A stretch of 64,000 nt of DNA from Bacteroidota bacterium (lineage in GTDB: Bacteria > Bacteroidota > Bacteroidia > NS11-12g > UBA955). Made by a program: the position numbers and the translations under genes. The stretch lies in the NCBI GenBank assembly GCA_024103355.1, contig JAGFIU010000036.1:23762-87761 (forward strand). The letters run 5' to 3'. Within the stretch, counting starts at the first letter, position 1. Every line of letters starts with the position of its first letter. Positions 36,558-45,268 of the stretch are shown piece by piece. Under the pieces are notes generated by a model. It ran no database searches, was not told the origin of the DNA, and saw only the letters and a list, made by a program, of their open reading frames with translations.

Positions 36558-37499
36558 ATGAAAGTAAGTGTAATCGGAGCCGGAAACGTGGGTGCAACCT
36601 GCGCAGATGTTCTTGCTCAAAAAGACATTGTCAATGAAGTTGTTTTATTAGACATCAAAGAAAATTTTGCAGAAGGAAAAGCTTTAGACATTTGGGAATG
36701 TGCCCCTGTTAACCTCTATGACACAAGAGTTACAGGCTCAACCAATGACTATTCAAAAACAGCGAACTCAGAGGTGGTGGTAATTACCTCCGGTTTGCCA
36801 CGCAAGCCCGGAATGAGCCGTGATGACCTGATTTCTACTAATGCCGGTATCGTTAAATCAGTTACAGAAAATGTAATCAAATATTCTCCAAATGCCAAAA
36901 TCATTATTGTTTCCAACCCATTGGACGTAATGACCTATTGTGCATATTTGACCGCAAAAAAACCTGCAAACGAAGTCTTTGGAATGGCCGGTGTTCTTGA
37001 CACCGCAAGATACAGAGCCTTCTTAGCTTCTGAATTAAATTGCTCTCCAAAAGATATTCAGGCTTTGTTGCTTGGCGGACACGGAGATACAATGGTTCCG
37101 CTTCCAAGATATACCACAGTGGCCGGTATTCCTGTTACAGAATTGGTTGCTAAAGACAAATTGGATGCAATCATTGAAAGAACCAAAAAAGGTGGTGGAG
37201 AAATCGTAAACTTATTGGGAACCTCTGCTTGGTATGCTCCCGGTGCTTCAGCTGCTCAAATGGTAGAAGCTATTATTCGTGACCAAAAGAGAATTTTCCC
37301 TGTTTGTGCTTGGTTGCAAGGTGAATACGGAATGAACAATATCTATTTGGGAGTTCCGGTTGTGCTCGGCAAAAAAGGGATTGAAAAAATCATTGAATTA
37401 AAATTAAATGCTGAAGAGAAAGCACTGTTGGAAGAATCCGCAGGACATGTGAGAGAAGTTATGGCAGTTCTGGATAAATTAAATTCTCAATCTGCTTAA
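36558..37499 (+). CDS. mdh: Malate dehydrogenase (LDH-like type)
   Basis: This 313-residue NAD-dependent enzyme of the TCA cycle interconverts malate and oxaloacetate. It has the glycine motif GAGNVGATCA (7-16), an NAD-selecting Asp in VVLLDIKE, substrate-loop arginines in LPRKPGMSRDDL, Asn-Pro in VSNPLDVMTY, Arg in VLDTARYRAFLA and the catalytic His in LLGGHGDTMVPL. Arginine rather than glutamine in the loop marks it as malate-specific. It is followed by a strong terminator, so monocistronic. Confidence 0.96.
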   Translation: MKVSVIGAGNVGATCADVLAQKDIVNEVVLLDIKENFAEGKALDIWECAPVNLYDTRVTGSTNDYSKTANSEVVVITSGLPRKPGMSRDDLISTNAGIVKSVTENVIKYSPNAKIIIVSNPLDVMTYCAYLTAKKPANEVFGMAGVLDTARYRAFLASELNCSPKDIQALLLGGHGDTMVPLPRYTTVAGIPVTELVAKDKLDAIIERTKKGGGEIVNLLGTSAWYAPGASAAQMVEAIIRDQKRIFPVCAWLQGEYGMNNIYLGVPVVLGKKGIEKIIELKLNAEEKALLEESAGHVREVMAVLDKLNSQSA

Positions 37500-37523
37500 C
37501 TCTTAGATTAAATAATCAAGTTT

Positions 37524-37562
37524 AAAGAGGCTGCACATTCATTTTGTGCAGCCTCTTTTTTT
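37524..37562 (+). terminator. Rho-independent terminator after mdh
   Basis: A 14-bp perfect stem (37524-37537 with 37545-37558, core AGGCTGCACA) with a 7-base loop is followed by a T run. Confidence 0.9.
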
Positions 37563-37658
37563 GAATTCTCAATCCTGTTTATCATAGATAATTCATTGTT
37601 TCTCATCCATTTACAATGATGATATTCAGGTAATAAGTAAAATTCAGGATTGAATACT

Positions 37659-37666
37659 TACCTTTG
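37659..37666 (+). promoter_or_regulatory. -7 promoter element (TACCTTTG) for queD-folE
   Basis: TACCTTTGCACC matches TAnnTTTG. Its G is 7 bases before the GTG that begins the queD frame, so the transcript would start at, or next to, the start codon. Confidence 0.5.
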
Positions 37667-37672
37667 CACCGA

Positions 37673-38083
37673 GTGAAAGCAACCGTAACACGTAAAGCAC
37701 ATTTCAATTCTGCACACAGACTGCATGTACCCACATGGTCTGACGAAAAAAACCGGTCTTATTTTGGTTTGTGCAACAATCCTAATTATCACGGACATAA
37801 CTATGAATTAGAAGTAAGTGTCACCGGAGATATTGACCCTCTTACCGGTTATGCTTATGATATCGGAAAATTAAAAAATGTTATTGAGAAAGAAATTACA
37901 GCATGCTTTGACCACAAAAATCTGAATCTCGATACACTCGAATTTAAAACCCTGAATCCAACCGCAGAAAATATAGCTTCTGTTATTTGGCAAAAGCTGA
38001 GAAAACATATTGAGAGCAAATATGAACTCACAGTTACACTTGCCGAAACTCCAAGAAATATAGTAACAGTTAATGGAAAATAA
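37673..38083 (+). CDS. queD: 6-carboxy-tetrahydropterin synthase / 6-pyruvoyl-tetrahydropterin synthase family protein
   Basis: The protein has 136 residues from the GTG at 37673. A TTG three codons upstream overlaps the promoter and cannot be used. Zinc ligands are present in KAHFNSAHRL and NYHGHNYELEVSV, the catalytic Cys in FGLCNNPNYHGH, and Asp-His in ACFDHKNLN. The family uses dihydroneopterin triphosphate, to make either 6-carboxy-tetrahydropterin for queuosine or 6-pyruvoyl-tetrahydropterin. The gene overlaps folE by 11 bases, and FolE makes its substrate. Confidence 0.88.
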   Translation: MKATVTRKAHFNSAHRLHVPTWSDEKNRSYFGLCNNPNYHGHNYELEVSVTGDIDPLTGYAYDIGKLKNVIEKEITACFDHKNLNLDTLEFKTLNPTAENIASVIWQKLRKHIESKYELTVTLAETPRNIVTVNGK

Positions 38084-38687
38084 TATCAAAACACCCCTGA
38101 GACCGGATGCATTTAACCTTTCGGATGAAGAAAAAATTCGCATCATTGAAGGTCATTTTAGAGAAATCATGGACACTCTGGGTTTAGACCTTGAGAATGA
38201 CAGTTTGAAAGGTACTCCTCACAGGGTTGCCAAAATGTATGTGAAAGAGATGTTTTGGGGACTTAACCCTGATTTAAAACCTAAAGTAACCCATTTTACC
38301 AACGACTTCAAATACAATAAGATTTTGGTGGAAAAAGACATCAATTTCTATACTCATTGCGAACATCATTTTGTGCCCTTTTTCGGAAAGGTTCATCTTG
38401 CATACATTCCCAACGGCAAAGTGATTGGACTTTCCAAACTTAACCGCATAGTTGAATACTATTCCAAAAGACCACAAGTACAAGAGAGAATGACCATGCA
38501 AATTGCACAAGAATTGCAATCTGCACTCAATACTCCAAATGTTGCTGTGATTGTGAATGCCAAACATCTTTGTGTTGCATCACGAGGTATCAAAGATGAC
38601 AGCAGCACTACAACAACCGAAGAATACAGCGGTGTCTTTGAGGCCTTAGAAATTAGAAAAGAATTGTTCAGACTGCTGAACTTTTGA
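38073..38687 (+). CDS. folE: GTP cyclohydrolase I
   Basis: This 204-residue enzyme makes 7,8-dihydroneopterin triphosphate from GTP, the entry to folate and pterin synthesis. It has the zinc-site motif THCEHHFVPFFGKVHLAYIP and the second-site HLCVASRGIKDDSSTTTTEEYSG. The region TPHRVAKMYVKEMFWGL is typical. The start overlaps the end of queD by 11 bases, giving coupled translation. It is convergent with the glycosyltransferase. Confidence 0.96.
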   Translation: MENNIKTPLRPDAFNLSDEEKIRIIEGHFREIMDTLGLDLENDSLKGTPHRVAKMYVKEMFWGLNPDLKPKVTHFTNDFKYNKILVEKDINFYTHCEHHFVPFFGKVHLAYIPNGKVIGLSKLNRIVEYYSKRPQVQERMTMQIAQELQSALNTPNVAVIVNAKHLCVASRGIKDDSSTTTTEEYSGVFEALEIRKELFRLLNF

Positions 38688-38710
38688 CATTATATTTTTC
38701 TGAAAAACAT

Positions 38711-40126
38711 TCAGTTTGTAGGATTACCGATTTTAAAAATCATAAAATCTTCATTTTCAAAAACCTTTATATATGGAAGATTGAGTTGATTCAACTCCGG
38801 GTTTGAGTGCATATCCACTATCATATACTCACATCTTGCAGCTACAATCTTGTTTATATAACTTGAATCCGATAATTGATTATCAAAACAATTCCATCCT
38901 TTTCGGTGAGAAAGATAATTCAACTGTGGGTTCTCATTGCCGTTGAGCACTATCAAAGCTGTCTTAGGAACATATTTTTCCATAAGCGGCTCAATTGTCA
39001 TTTTATATTTTTCTGATTCCTTAGTAAAAAAATCATGCTGTTGGTTTGCAATACTCTCTCCTGCTCCGGCAACCAATAAAATCAAAACTACCCATTTATT
39101 TTTAATGAGTGAAAGAGCATAAGCGGAAATCAAAGCCATCACAGGCACAAAAGGGATAATGTAATAACTGTGATGATAAAAGAAAAATCCGGACTTAAAT
39201 ATATAAACCAAAAAAACAATAAATAACGGAAAAAATGCAATCATCATCTTTTTGTCCTTTTTAATAAAAATAAAGACTAACCCAATAACAAATACCAAAC
39301 CCAAAAGATATCCCGAAAAAGAGTTCACAAAGAAATTATTCAAAGCTTCATCGTAGTGCTCCATAATTTCAGAAAATCCTGTCCCAATGGGTTTGCCAAG
39401 GTTAAACCAATTACCGAATTTTTTAGAAAGTTCTACATCCCATACAAAGTACCACCAATACGTCAGTACTAACGAAGGAATAGTTGCTGCAATTAATATC
39501 CATTTTTGTTTGGCAGCTATATGCTTATTCAATAAATATATACCGGGAATAACAAAGTAAATTCCGGCAGGTATTTTTGATAATACGGCCAAAGAACATA
39601 GCAACATATAAAGGATAATTTGATGCAATTTCTTTTCTTTCAAATAAGCAATTCCGTAATAAATACCGATAAACATGATAGAAATGCAGTAAGTGTCAGG
39701 CATCATTTTTCGAGAAAATCGAAACCAAATTGAAACTGCCAAGAGAATAGTTGAGATGAAAGCAATACGTTCATCAAAATCTACTTTTCGCAGCAGTTTG
39801 TAAAAGAAGAATAATCCCAAAGAAGATACCAAAAGGTTAATCAACCTGCCATACCAATGTGTATAACCAAAGATTTTGGCAGTAAGAAAATAAAGATAAT
39901 TCATAGATGGAAATTCCATTCCTATGATACCTGTTCCACCGTTCCCGTCATCTATTCTGGGATATAAAATATTGGCATCCACTTCCAGAAAATTACGAGA
40001 AACCATCAAACCTGTAATTTGTCTCCAGCTGTGACCCATCTCAAGAGGCGGATTAGTAATTCCGACTAATCTGATGAGAAAGAAAATAATAATCCAAAAC
40101 TCAATTCGAGTGTAATATCGTTTCAT
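38711..40126 (-). CDS. GT39/ArnT-like membrane glycosyltransferase
   Basis: The protein has 471 residues from the ATG at 40126. It has about ten membrane helices; a first periplasmic loop with an acidic pair (ANILYPRIDDGNGG) and RQITGLMVSR follows the first helix. This architecture fits dolichyl-phosphate-mannose-type protein mannosyltransferases and ArnT, which use polyprenyl-phosphate sugars. The C-terminal domain (about 385-471) is soluble and would be periplasmic. The acceptor is unknown. It is a single gene, divergent from the cbb3 cluster. Confidence 0.7.
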   Translation of the reverse strand: MKRYYTRIEFWIIIFFLIRLVGITNPPLEMGHSWRQITGLMVSRNFLEVDANILYPRIDDGNGGTGIIGMEFPSMNYLYFLTAKIFGYTHWYGRLINLLVSSLGLFFFYKLLRKVDFDERIAFISTILLAVSIWFRFSRKMMPDTYCISIMFIGIYYGIAYLKEKKLHQIILYMLLCSLAVLSKIPAGIYFVIPGIYLLNKHIAAKQKWILIAATIPSLVLTYWWYFVWDVELSKKFGNWFNLGKPIGTGFSEIMEHYDEALNNFFVNSFSGYLLGLVFVIGLVFIFIKKDKKMMIAFFPLFIVFLVYIFKSGFFFYHHSYYIIPFVPVMALISAYALSLIKNKWVVLILLVAGAGESIANQQHDFFTKESEKYKMTIEPLMEKYVPKTALIVLNGNENPQLNYLSHRKGWNCFDNQLSDSSYINKIVAARCEYMIVDMHSNPELNQLNLPYIKVFENEDFMIFKIGNPTN

Positions 40127-40290
40127 GGTTGATGATTTTTCTATGACAATAAAGCAAGAATAAAACCTGCGCAATACTAAAGAAATACTTAGTGATATAA
40201 TTCATAAAAAAACATTTTATAACCGCCATCCACATAATCTCATATTTCAGTCAAACTGCTCCTTATTTTGATTGTTTCTAAAATGTAAAA

Positions 40291-40308
40291 ACATGATAAA
40301 AGTCATGT
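40291..40308. promoter_or_regulatory. Fnr/Crp-like palindrome upstream of the cbb3 oxidase operon
   Basis: The site reads ACATGATAAAAGTCATGT: perfect 6-bp outer arms (ACATGA, TCATGT) around TAAAAG. The inner TGAT-AAAA-GTCA resembles the Fnr box TTGAT-N4-ATCAA. Its centre is about 54 bases before the start predicted from the -7 element at 40340-40347. Control of a high-affinity oxidase by an Fnr/Crp-type regulator would be expected. Confidence 0.5.
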
Positions 40309-40339
40309 GAGAGTAATCTTATTTTCAGTTTTAGAATAA

Positions 40340-40347
40340 TATTTTTG
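40340..40347 (+). promoter_or_regulatory. -7 promoter element (TATTTTTG) for the cco operon
   Basis: TATTTTTGCAATCC matches TAnnTTTG, 37 bases upstream of ccoS. No -33 TTTG is seen at normal spacing, which suits activator dependence. Confidence 0.5.
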
Positions 40348-40384
40348 CAATCCAAATTCTGCAGATAAATCAAACAAACAGTTT

Positions 40385-40576
40385 ATGAGTGTAATGGTTA
40401 TCTTATTGGGAGTAAGTTTGTTTGTCGGAATTATTTTTCTGATTGCATTTATATGGTCTGTAAAGAGTGGTCAGTTTGAGGATGATTTTTCTCCGGCACA
40501 CAAAATTCTGTTTGACAATCCAATATCAAAACCCGAAGAAGAAACAATAAATCAAAATACTAAAATCAATCAATAA
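40385..40576 (+). CDS. ccoS: cbb3 oxidase maturation protein CcoS
   Basis: This 63-residue single-helix protein (about residues 4-25, VILLGVSLFVGIIFLIAFIW) is followed by SVKSGQFEDDFSPAHKIL. The W-x-x-K-S-G-Q-F-D/E-D motif is diagnostic of CcoS, which helps insert haem b and copper into CcoN. It is directly joined to ccoNO, starting one base after its stop codon. It is usually next to ccoI, which is absent here. Confidence 0.93.
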   Translation: MSVMVILLGVSLFVGIIFLIAFIWSVKSGQFEDDFSPAHKILFDNPISKPEEETINQNTKINQ

Positions 40577-42748
40577 ATGGAAGAAACAAAGAGTACAACA
40601 GTCTCGTCACAGTCGGGACTAGAGACATTTTACTACGACAACAAGATAGTCAGAAATTTTTCTTATGCTACTGTTTTTTGGGGAGTAATCGGCATGTTGG
40701 CCGGTTTGTGGGCTGCATTGTCATTATATTTCCCTGAAGTAAACTTAGGGCTTCCGGCCACCACATTTGGACGTATGCGACCTGTGCATACCAATGCAGT
40801 AATTTTTGCCTTTGTGGGAAATGCAATTTTTGCGGGAGTTTATTATTCGTTGCAAAGGCTAACCAAAGCCCGGATGTTTTCAGACACATTGAGCAAAATA
40901 CATTTTTGGGGATGGCAATTACTCATTCTTGCCGGTGCGCTTACATTGTGGATGGGTTTCACACAAGCAAAAGAATATGCCGAGCTTGAGTGGCCATTAG
41001 ATATTGCTATCACACTGCTTTGGGTTGTGTTTGGGGTTAACATGATGGGAACAATCATCAAAAGAAGAGAAAGACATTTATATGTTGCAATCTGGTTCTA
41101 TATCGGAACATGGGTTGCAGTAGCGATGTTGCATATTGTAAATTCAATGGCTATACCTTATGCTGCGTTTGGAAGTTATAGTTGGTATGCAGGTGTACAA
41201 GATGCCTTGGTTCAATGGTGGTACGGACACAATGCTGTTGCATTCTTTCTGACCACACCATTTTTAGGTCTGATGTATTATTTTGTACCAAAGGCAGCAA
41301 ATCGTCCGGTTTACTCTTATCGTTGGTCAATCATACACTTTTGGGCACTGATATTTATTTATATCTGGGCTGGACCTCACCACCTGCTTTATACAGCACT
41401 GCCGGAATGGGCACAAGGTTTGGGAACCGTTTTTTCCATTATGTTAATTGCTCCCTCTTGGGGCGGTATGCTTAATGGTTTGCTTACTTTACGCGGTGCA
41501 TGGGACAGGGTTCGTGACGATGCAGTACTCAAGTTTTTTGTTGTAGCCTTGACTTGCTATGGAATGTCAACTTTTGAAGGTCCAATGCTTTCTTTGAAAA
41601 GCGTCAATGCAATCAGCCACTACACAGACTGGACAATTGCCCATGTTCATGTGGGCGCTTTGGGTTGGAACGGATTTCTTGCTTTTGGTATGTTGTATTG
41701 GATGATCCCGAGATTATTCGGAACACAATTGTATTCTAAAAAAATGGCAACACAACATTTTTGGATTGGGGTTGTCGGAATCATTTTCTATGCTATCCCA
41801 TTGTATTGGGCTGCGTTTACTCAAAGTTTGATGTGGAAACAATTTACCCCCGAAGGAATATTGAAATACCAATTCATGGAAACCGTAAACACCATTCTGC
41901 CTATGTATGGGCTAAGAGCATTGGGGGGAACATTGTATTTGATAGGTGTGTTTATGTTGGTCTATAACTTATTCAAAACAATCAAATCAGGAAAACTGAT
42001 TGAGAATGAAATGGCTCAAGCTGCTCCACTACCAAAGGTCGAAGCTAAATCCAACGTTAAAGAGCATTGGCATTCTTGGGTTGAAAAAAGACCTATTCAA
42101 ATGGTCATTTTATCTCTCATTGCTGTGGGTATAGGAGGGTTGGTCGAAATGGTTCCCACATTCCTTGTTAAATCAAATGTTCCTACTATCAGTACAGTTG
42201 AGCCGTACACAGCATTGGAACTATATGGAAGAAATATTTATATTCGAGAAGGCTGCTACACCTGCCATTCACAAATGATAAGACCTTTCAGAGATGAAGA
42301 AGCTCGTTACGGTGAATATTCAAAAGCAGGAGAGTTTGTATATGACCACCCCTATCAATGGGGTTCAAAAAGAACCGGTCCTGATTTGCAGAGAGTAGGC
42401 GGAAAATATCCTGACAGTTGGCACTACAATCACATGCTTGAACCAAACTCAATCACAGCAGGTTCTATTATGCCGGCATATCCATGGCTGTTTAAAGACA
42501 AGGTTGATAAAGGCAAAACATACAGCATGATTAAAGCCATGAAAAAACTCGGAGTTCCTTATCCTGACGGCTACGAGAATTATGCCAATGAGCACATGGA
42601 TAAACAAGCTGAAAAAATCCAGGCATCACTCAAAAAAGACAAGATTGAAGTTAGCAAAGACAAAGAAATTATTGCACTTATTGCCTATTTGCAGAGACTT
42701 GGAACTGATTTGAAAAAAGAAAATAAAGACGTTTTTAGCACAAAATAA
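40577..42748 (+). CDS. ccoNO: Fused cbb3 cytochrome oxidase subunits I and II (CcoN-CcoO)
   Basis: The protein has 723 residues. The CcoN part (about 1-490) has haem and copper ligand histidines in RPVHTNAVIFAF, QWWYGHNAVAFFLT, WAGPHHLLYTALP and DWTIAHVHVGALGW. After a linker helix, the CcoO part (about 515-723) has the haem c site CYTCHSQMIRPF and the Met-containing GSIMPAYPWLF. It reduces oxygen at high affinity and pumps protons in the inner membrane. Fusion of the two subunits into one gene is characteristic of Bacteroidota. Confidence 0.95.
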   Translation: MEETKSTTVSSQSGLETFYYDNKIVRNFSYATVFWGVIGMLAGLWAALSLYFPEVNLGLPATTFGRMRPVHTNAVIFAFVGNAIFAGVYYSLQRLTKARMFSDTLSKIHFWGWQLLILAGALTLWMGFTQAKEYAELEWPLDIAITLLWVVFGVNMMGTIIKRRERHLYVAIWFYIGTWVAVAMLHIVNSMAIPYAAFGSYSWYAGVQDALVQWWYGHNAVAFFLTTPFLGLMYYFVPKAANRPVYSYRWSIIHFWALIFIYIWAGPHHLLYTALPEWAQGLGTVFSIMLIAPSWGGMLNGLLTLRGAWDRVRDDAVLKFFVVALTCYGMSTFEGPMLSLKSVNAISHYTDWTIAHVHVGALGWNGFLAFGMLYWMIPRLFGTQLYSKKMATQHFWIGVVGIIFYAIPLYWAAFTQSLMWKQFTPEGILKYQFMETVNTILPMYGLRALGGTLYLIGVFMLVYNLFKTIKSGKLIENEMAQAAPLPKVEAKSNVKEHWHSWVEKRPIQMVILSLIAVGIGGLVEMVPTFLVKSNVPTISTVEPYTALELYGRNIYIREGCYTCHSQMIRPFRDEEARYGEYSKAGEFVYDHPYQWGSKRTGPDLQRVGGKYPDSWHYNHMLEPNSITAGSIMPAYPWLFKDKVDKGKTYSMIKAMKKLGVPYPDGYENYANEHMDKQAEKIQASLKKDKIEVSKDKEIIALIAYLQRLGTDLKKENKDVFSTK

Positions 42749-42756
42749 ATCCAAAT

Positions 42757-42957
42757 ATGAGATTTGTAAATTCCTTAAAATCCATTGACGGTGTAAGTAT
42801 TTATCCAATTATCACTCTGATTCTTTTTATGGTGATATTTGTTTTGGCAGTTATACTTATTTTTTCAAAAAGTAAGGAAACAATCAATGAAATCAAGAAC
42901 CTGCCTTTGGATGGAAATGAAAATGAATCTCAAAACCTCAACAATAACAAGAATTAA
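42757..42957 (+). CDS. ccoQ: cbb3 oxidase small subunit CcoQ
   Basis: This 66-residue protein has one membrane helix (about 15-38, SIYPIITLILFMVIFVLAVI) and a short charged tail. Position between ccoNO (8-base gap) and ccoP (4-base gap), size and topology identify CcoQ, which stabilises the oxidase complex. The tail is rich in Asn and Glu. Confidence 0.85.
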   Translation: MRFVNSLKSIDGVSIYPIITLILFMVIFVLAVILIFSKSKETINEIKNLPLDGNENESQNLNNNKN

Positions 42958-42961
42958 TAAA

Positions 42962-43831
42962 ATGAAGAGAACTAATCATATTTTCAGACAGATAGTATTA
43001 GGAACCACCATGATTGCTTCGCCTTTTACCGCTTTATTTGCAGAAGAAGAAAAAGCAATCGAAACAGTTCACACAATAGCCGGCATTCCTTCGGCATATT
43101 TTTACTCCATTTTTGGTATTTTACTTCTGATTGTTATATCCGTAATCCTTTTGGTTGTGTCTATCAACAAACAGATTGCACCCATTATTCGCGAGATTAA
43201 CGAGAAGAAAGGAATCAAAAAGCGTTCTTGGTTTGAGAAACTCAATGAAACCAAGAGTTTTGACAGTGAATCTGAGGCGAGCATTGACATGGGACACGAT
43301 TATGATGGTATTCGCGAACTCGACAACCCTACTCCCCCTTGGTGGAAATGGGGTTTTAGACTCAGTATGGTATTTGCCGTTGTTTACATGTGGGTTTACT
43401 TTGTAGGTAAAAATGCTCCTTTGCAGCTCGAAGAATTAGCCATCGCTAACGCAAAAGCCGAAAAAGCAAAGGCAGAGTATTTGGCAAAATCAGGCAATCA
43501 AGTGGACGAAAGCAATATCCCTGAAATCACTGATAAAACACAGTTGGCAGAAGGGCAAAGCATGTTTATTCAAAGTTGCGCAGCATGCCATTTAGAAGAT
43601 GGAGGTGGCATGATTGGCCCGAATCTTACTGATAACTACTGGCTACACGGAAATAAACTTAACGACATTTTCAAAACCATTAAATACGGAGTTCCCGGAA
43701 CAGGTATGGTTGCATGGAAAAACAATTTTTCTGATAAACAGATTGTAGAAATATCAAACTTTGTTAAATCACTTCACGGTACTACACCCAAAACTCCAAA
43801 GGAACACGAAGGTACGCTCATAAATGATTAA
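42962..43831 (+). CDS. ccoP: cbb3 oxidase subunit III CcoP, single-haem type
   Basis: The protein has 289 residues from the ATG at 42962; an in-frame upstream start would run into ccoQ. It has an N-terminal helix or signal-like segment, a second helix near residues 40-65, and the CcoP motif GIRELDNPTPPWWKWGF before a third helix (about 135-153). A single cytochrome c domain follows with haem site SCAACHLEDGGG and axial Met in GTGMVAWKN. Classical proteobacterial CcoP has two haem c domains; only one CxxCH is seen here. Confidence 0.93.
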   Translation: MKRTNHIFRQIVLGTTMIASPFTALFAEEEKAIETVHTIAGIPSAYFYSIFGILLLIVISVILLVVSINKQIAPIIREINEKKGIKKRSWFEKLNETKSFDSESEASIDMGHDYDGIRELDNPTPPWWKWGFRLSMVFAVVYMWVYFVGKNAPLQLEELAIANAKAEKAKAEYLAKSGNQVDESNIPEITDKTQLAEGQSMFIQSCAACHLEDGGGMIGPNLTDNYWLHGNKLNDIFKTIKYGVPGTGMVAWKNNFSDKQIVEISNFVKSLHGTTPKTPKEHEGTLIND

Positions 43832-43842
43832 ACAATGTGCAA

Positions 43843-45267
43843 ATGAACGAGGAACTGAACAGCAATGAAATTCCAATTTGGGATCAATCTTTTCGCGACC
43901 ACTTAACAACTATTTCGGAAGATGGCAAGTCAAAATACATCAAACCAACCAAACCCAAAGGTAAGTGGTTCAATAGACGTGCAATATTAGCAGTTTTATA
44001 TTATGCTGCATTTTTTACTGTTCCGTTTATTAAGGTGAACGGCCGACCTCTCCTTCTCTTCGATTTCTTTAACGGAAAGTTTATTCTATTTAGTAAGGCA
44101 TTTTGGCCACAAGATTTTTTTGTTTTTGGAGTGATTATGTTAGCAGCCATCTTGTTTATTGCGATTTTCACAGTGGCTTACGGACGTATTTTCTGCGGTT
44201 GGATTTGCCCTCAAACCATTTTTTTGGAGATGCTCTTTCGCAGGGTTGATTTTATGGTTTTGGGGACACCTGCCAATCATAGGAAATGGGTTAATGCGCC
44301 TATGTCTGCCAAAAAGTTCGGTATTTTCAGCTTGCGCTATGGAATTTATTTTATTCTCTCTTTTATCATCGCAAATACCTTCCTTTCTTACCTAATCGGA
44401 GTTGATGAACTTATTAAAATTATAACGGAACCCGTCAGTATGCACATTGCAGGCTTTATAGGGATAATCGTTTTTACCTTTGTTTTCTTTGGTGTCTATG
44501 TTTTTCTCAGAGAACAGGTTTGTACCAATATTTGTCCTTATGGTCGTATGCAAAGCGTTTTGCTTGACAAACACAGCATCGTTGTGGCTTATGATTATGG
44601 CAGAGGAGAACCCAGAGGCAAATTCAAAAAAGACCAAGGAGATTTAGGAGATTGTATCGATTGTTTTCAATGTGTGAATGTCTGTCCAACCGGAATTGAT
44701 ATCAGAAACGGGACACAGTTAGAATGTGTAAACTGCACTGCTTGTATTGATGCTTGTGATTTTATGATGGAAAAAACCGGAAGACCAAAAGGATTAATCC
44801 GCTATGATTCCGAATATAATATCGCAAATAAAAAGGCTTTCACTTTTACCCGAAGACTAAAGTTATATTCTGCTGCATTGATAGTGCTTTTGACTGCTAT
44901 TGTTACACTTCTTGCTACCCGGAGTAATATTACAGGACAAATATTGAGAACTTCTGGGCTGCTGTATCAAGAAAAAGGAACTGACAGTATTTCTAATCTA
45001 TACAGTATCAAAATCATCAATAAAACACTTACTGACAGAAAATTAAACCTGAAATTGGAGGAAAAAGAAGGTTCAGTTCAGTTTGTAGGAAAACCTTATA
45101 TTGATAGCAAAGCCGATGACTATTCAACAGCTACTTTCTTTGTTGTTTTACCAAAAAGAGAAGTAAAAGAAAGAAAGAATCCTATCAAAGTCGGACTTTA
45201 TGAAAATGGTGAGAAAATCAAAACACTCAAAACCAATTTCTTAGGACCTATATCCTCATTAGATTAA
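43843..45267 (+). CDS. ccoG: cbb3 oxidase assembly ferredoxin-like protein CcoG
   Basis: The protein has 474 residues from the ATG at 43843; a GTG two codons earlier is also possible. It is a membrane protein with CGWICPQTIFLEMLFRR near residue 125, two [4Fe-4S] motifs (CIDCFQCVNVCPTGID and CVNCTACIDACD) around 270-305, and a C-terminal Ig-like periplasmic domain. CcoG is a copper reductase or redox protein needed for cbb3 copper-centre assembly. It sits between ccoP and ccoH with gaps of about 11 and 1 bases. Confidence 0.93.
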   Translation: MNEELNSNEIPIWDQSFRDHLTTISEDGKSKYIKPTKPKGKWFNRRAILAVLYYAAFFTVPFIKVNGRPLLLFDFFNGKFILFSKAFWPQDFFVFGVIMLAAILFIAIFTVAYGRIFCGWICPQTIFLEMLFRRVDFMVLGTPANHRKWVNAPMSAKKFGIFSLRYGIYFILSFIIANTFLSYLIGVDELIKIITEPVSMHIAGFIGIIVFTFVFFGVYVFLREQVCTNICPYGRMQSVLLDKHSIVVAYDYGRGEPRGKFKKDQGDLGDCIDCFQCVNVCPTGIDIRNGTQLECVNCTACIDACDFMMEKTGRPKGLIRYDSEYNIANKKAFTFTRRLKLYSAALIVLLTAIVTLLATRSNITGQILRTSGLLYQEKGTDSISNLYSIKIINKTLTDRKLNLKLEEKEGSVQFVGKPYIDSKADDYSTATFFVVLPKREVKERKNPIKVGLYENGEKIKTLKTNFLGPISSLD

Positions 45268-45268
45268 T

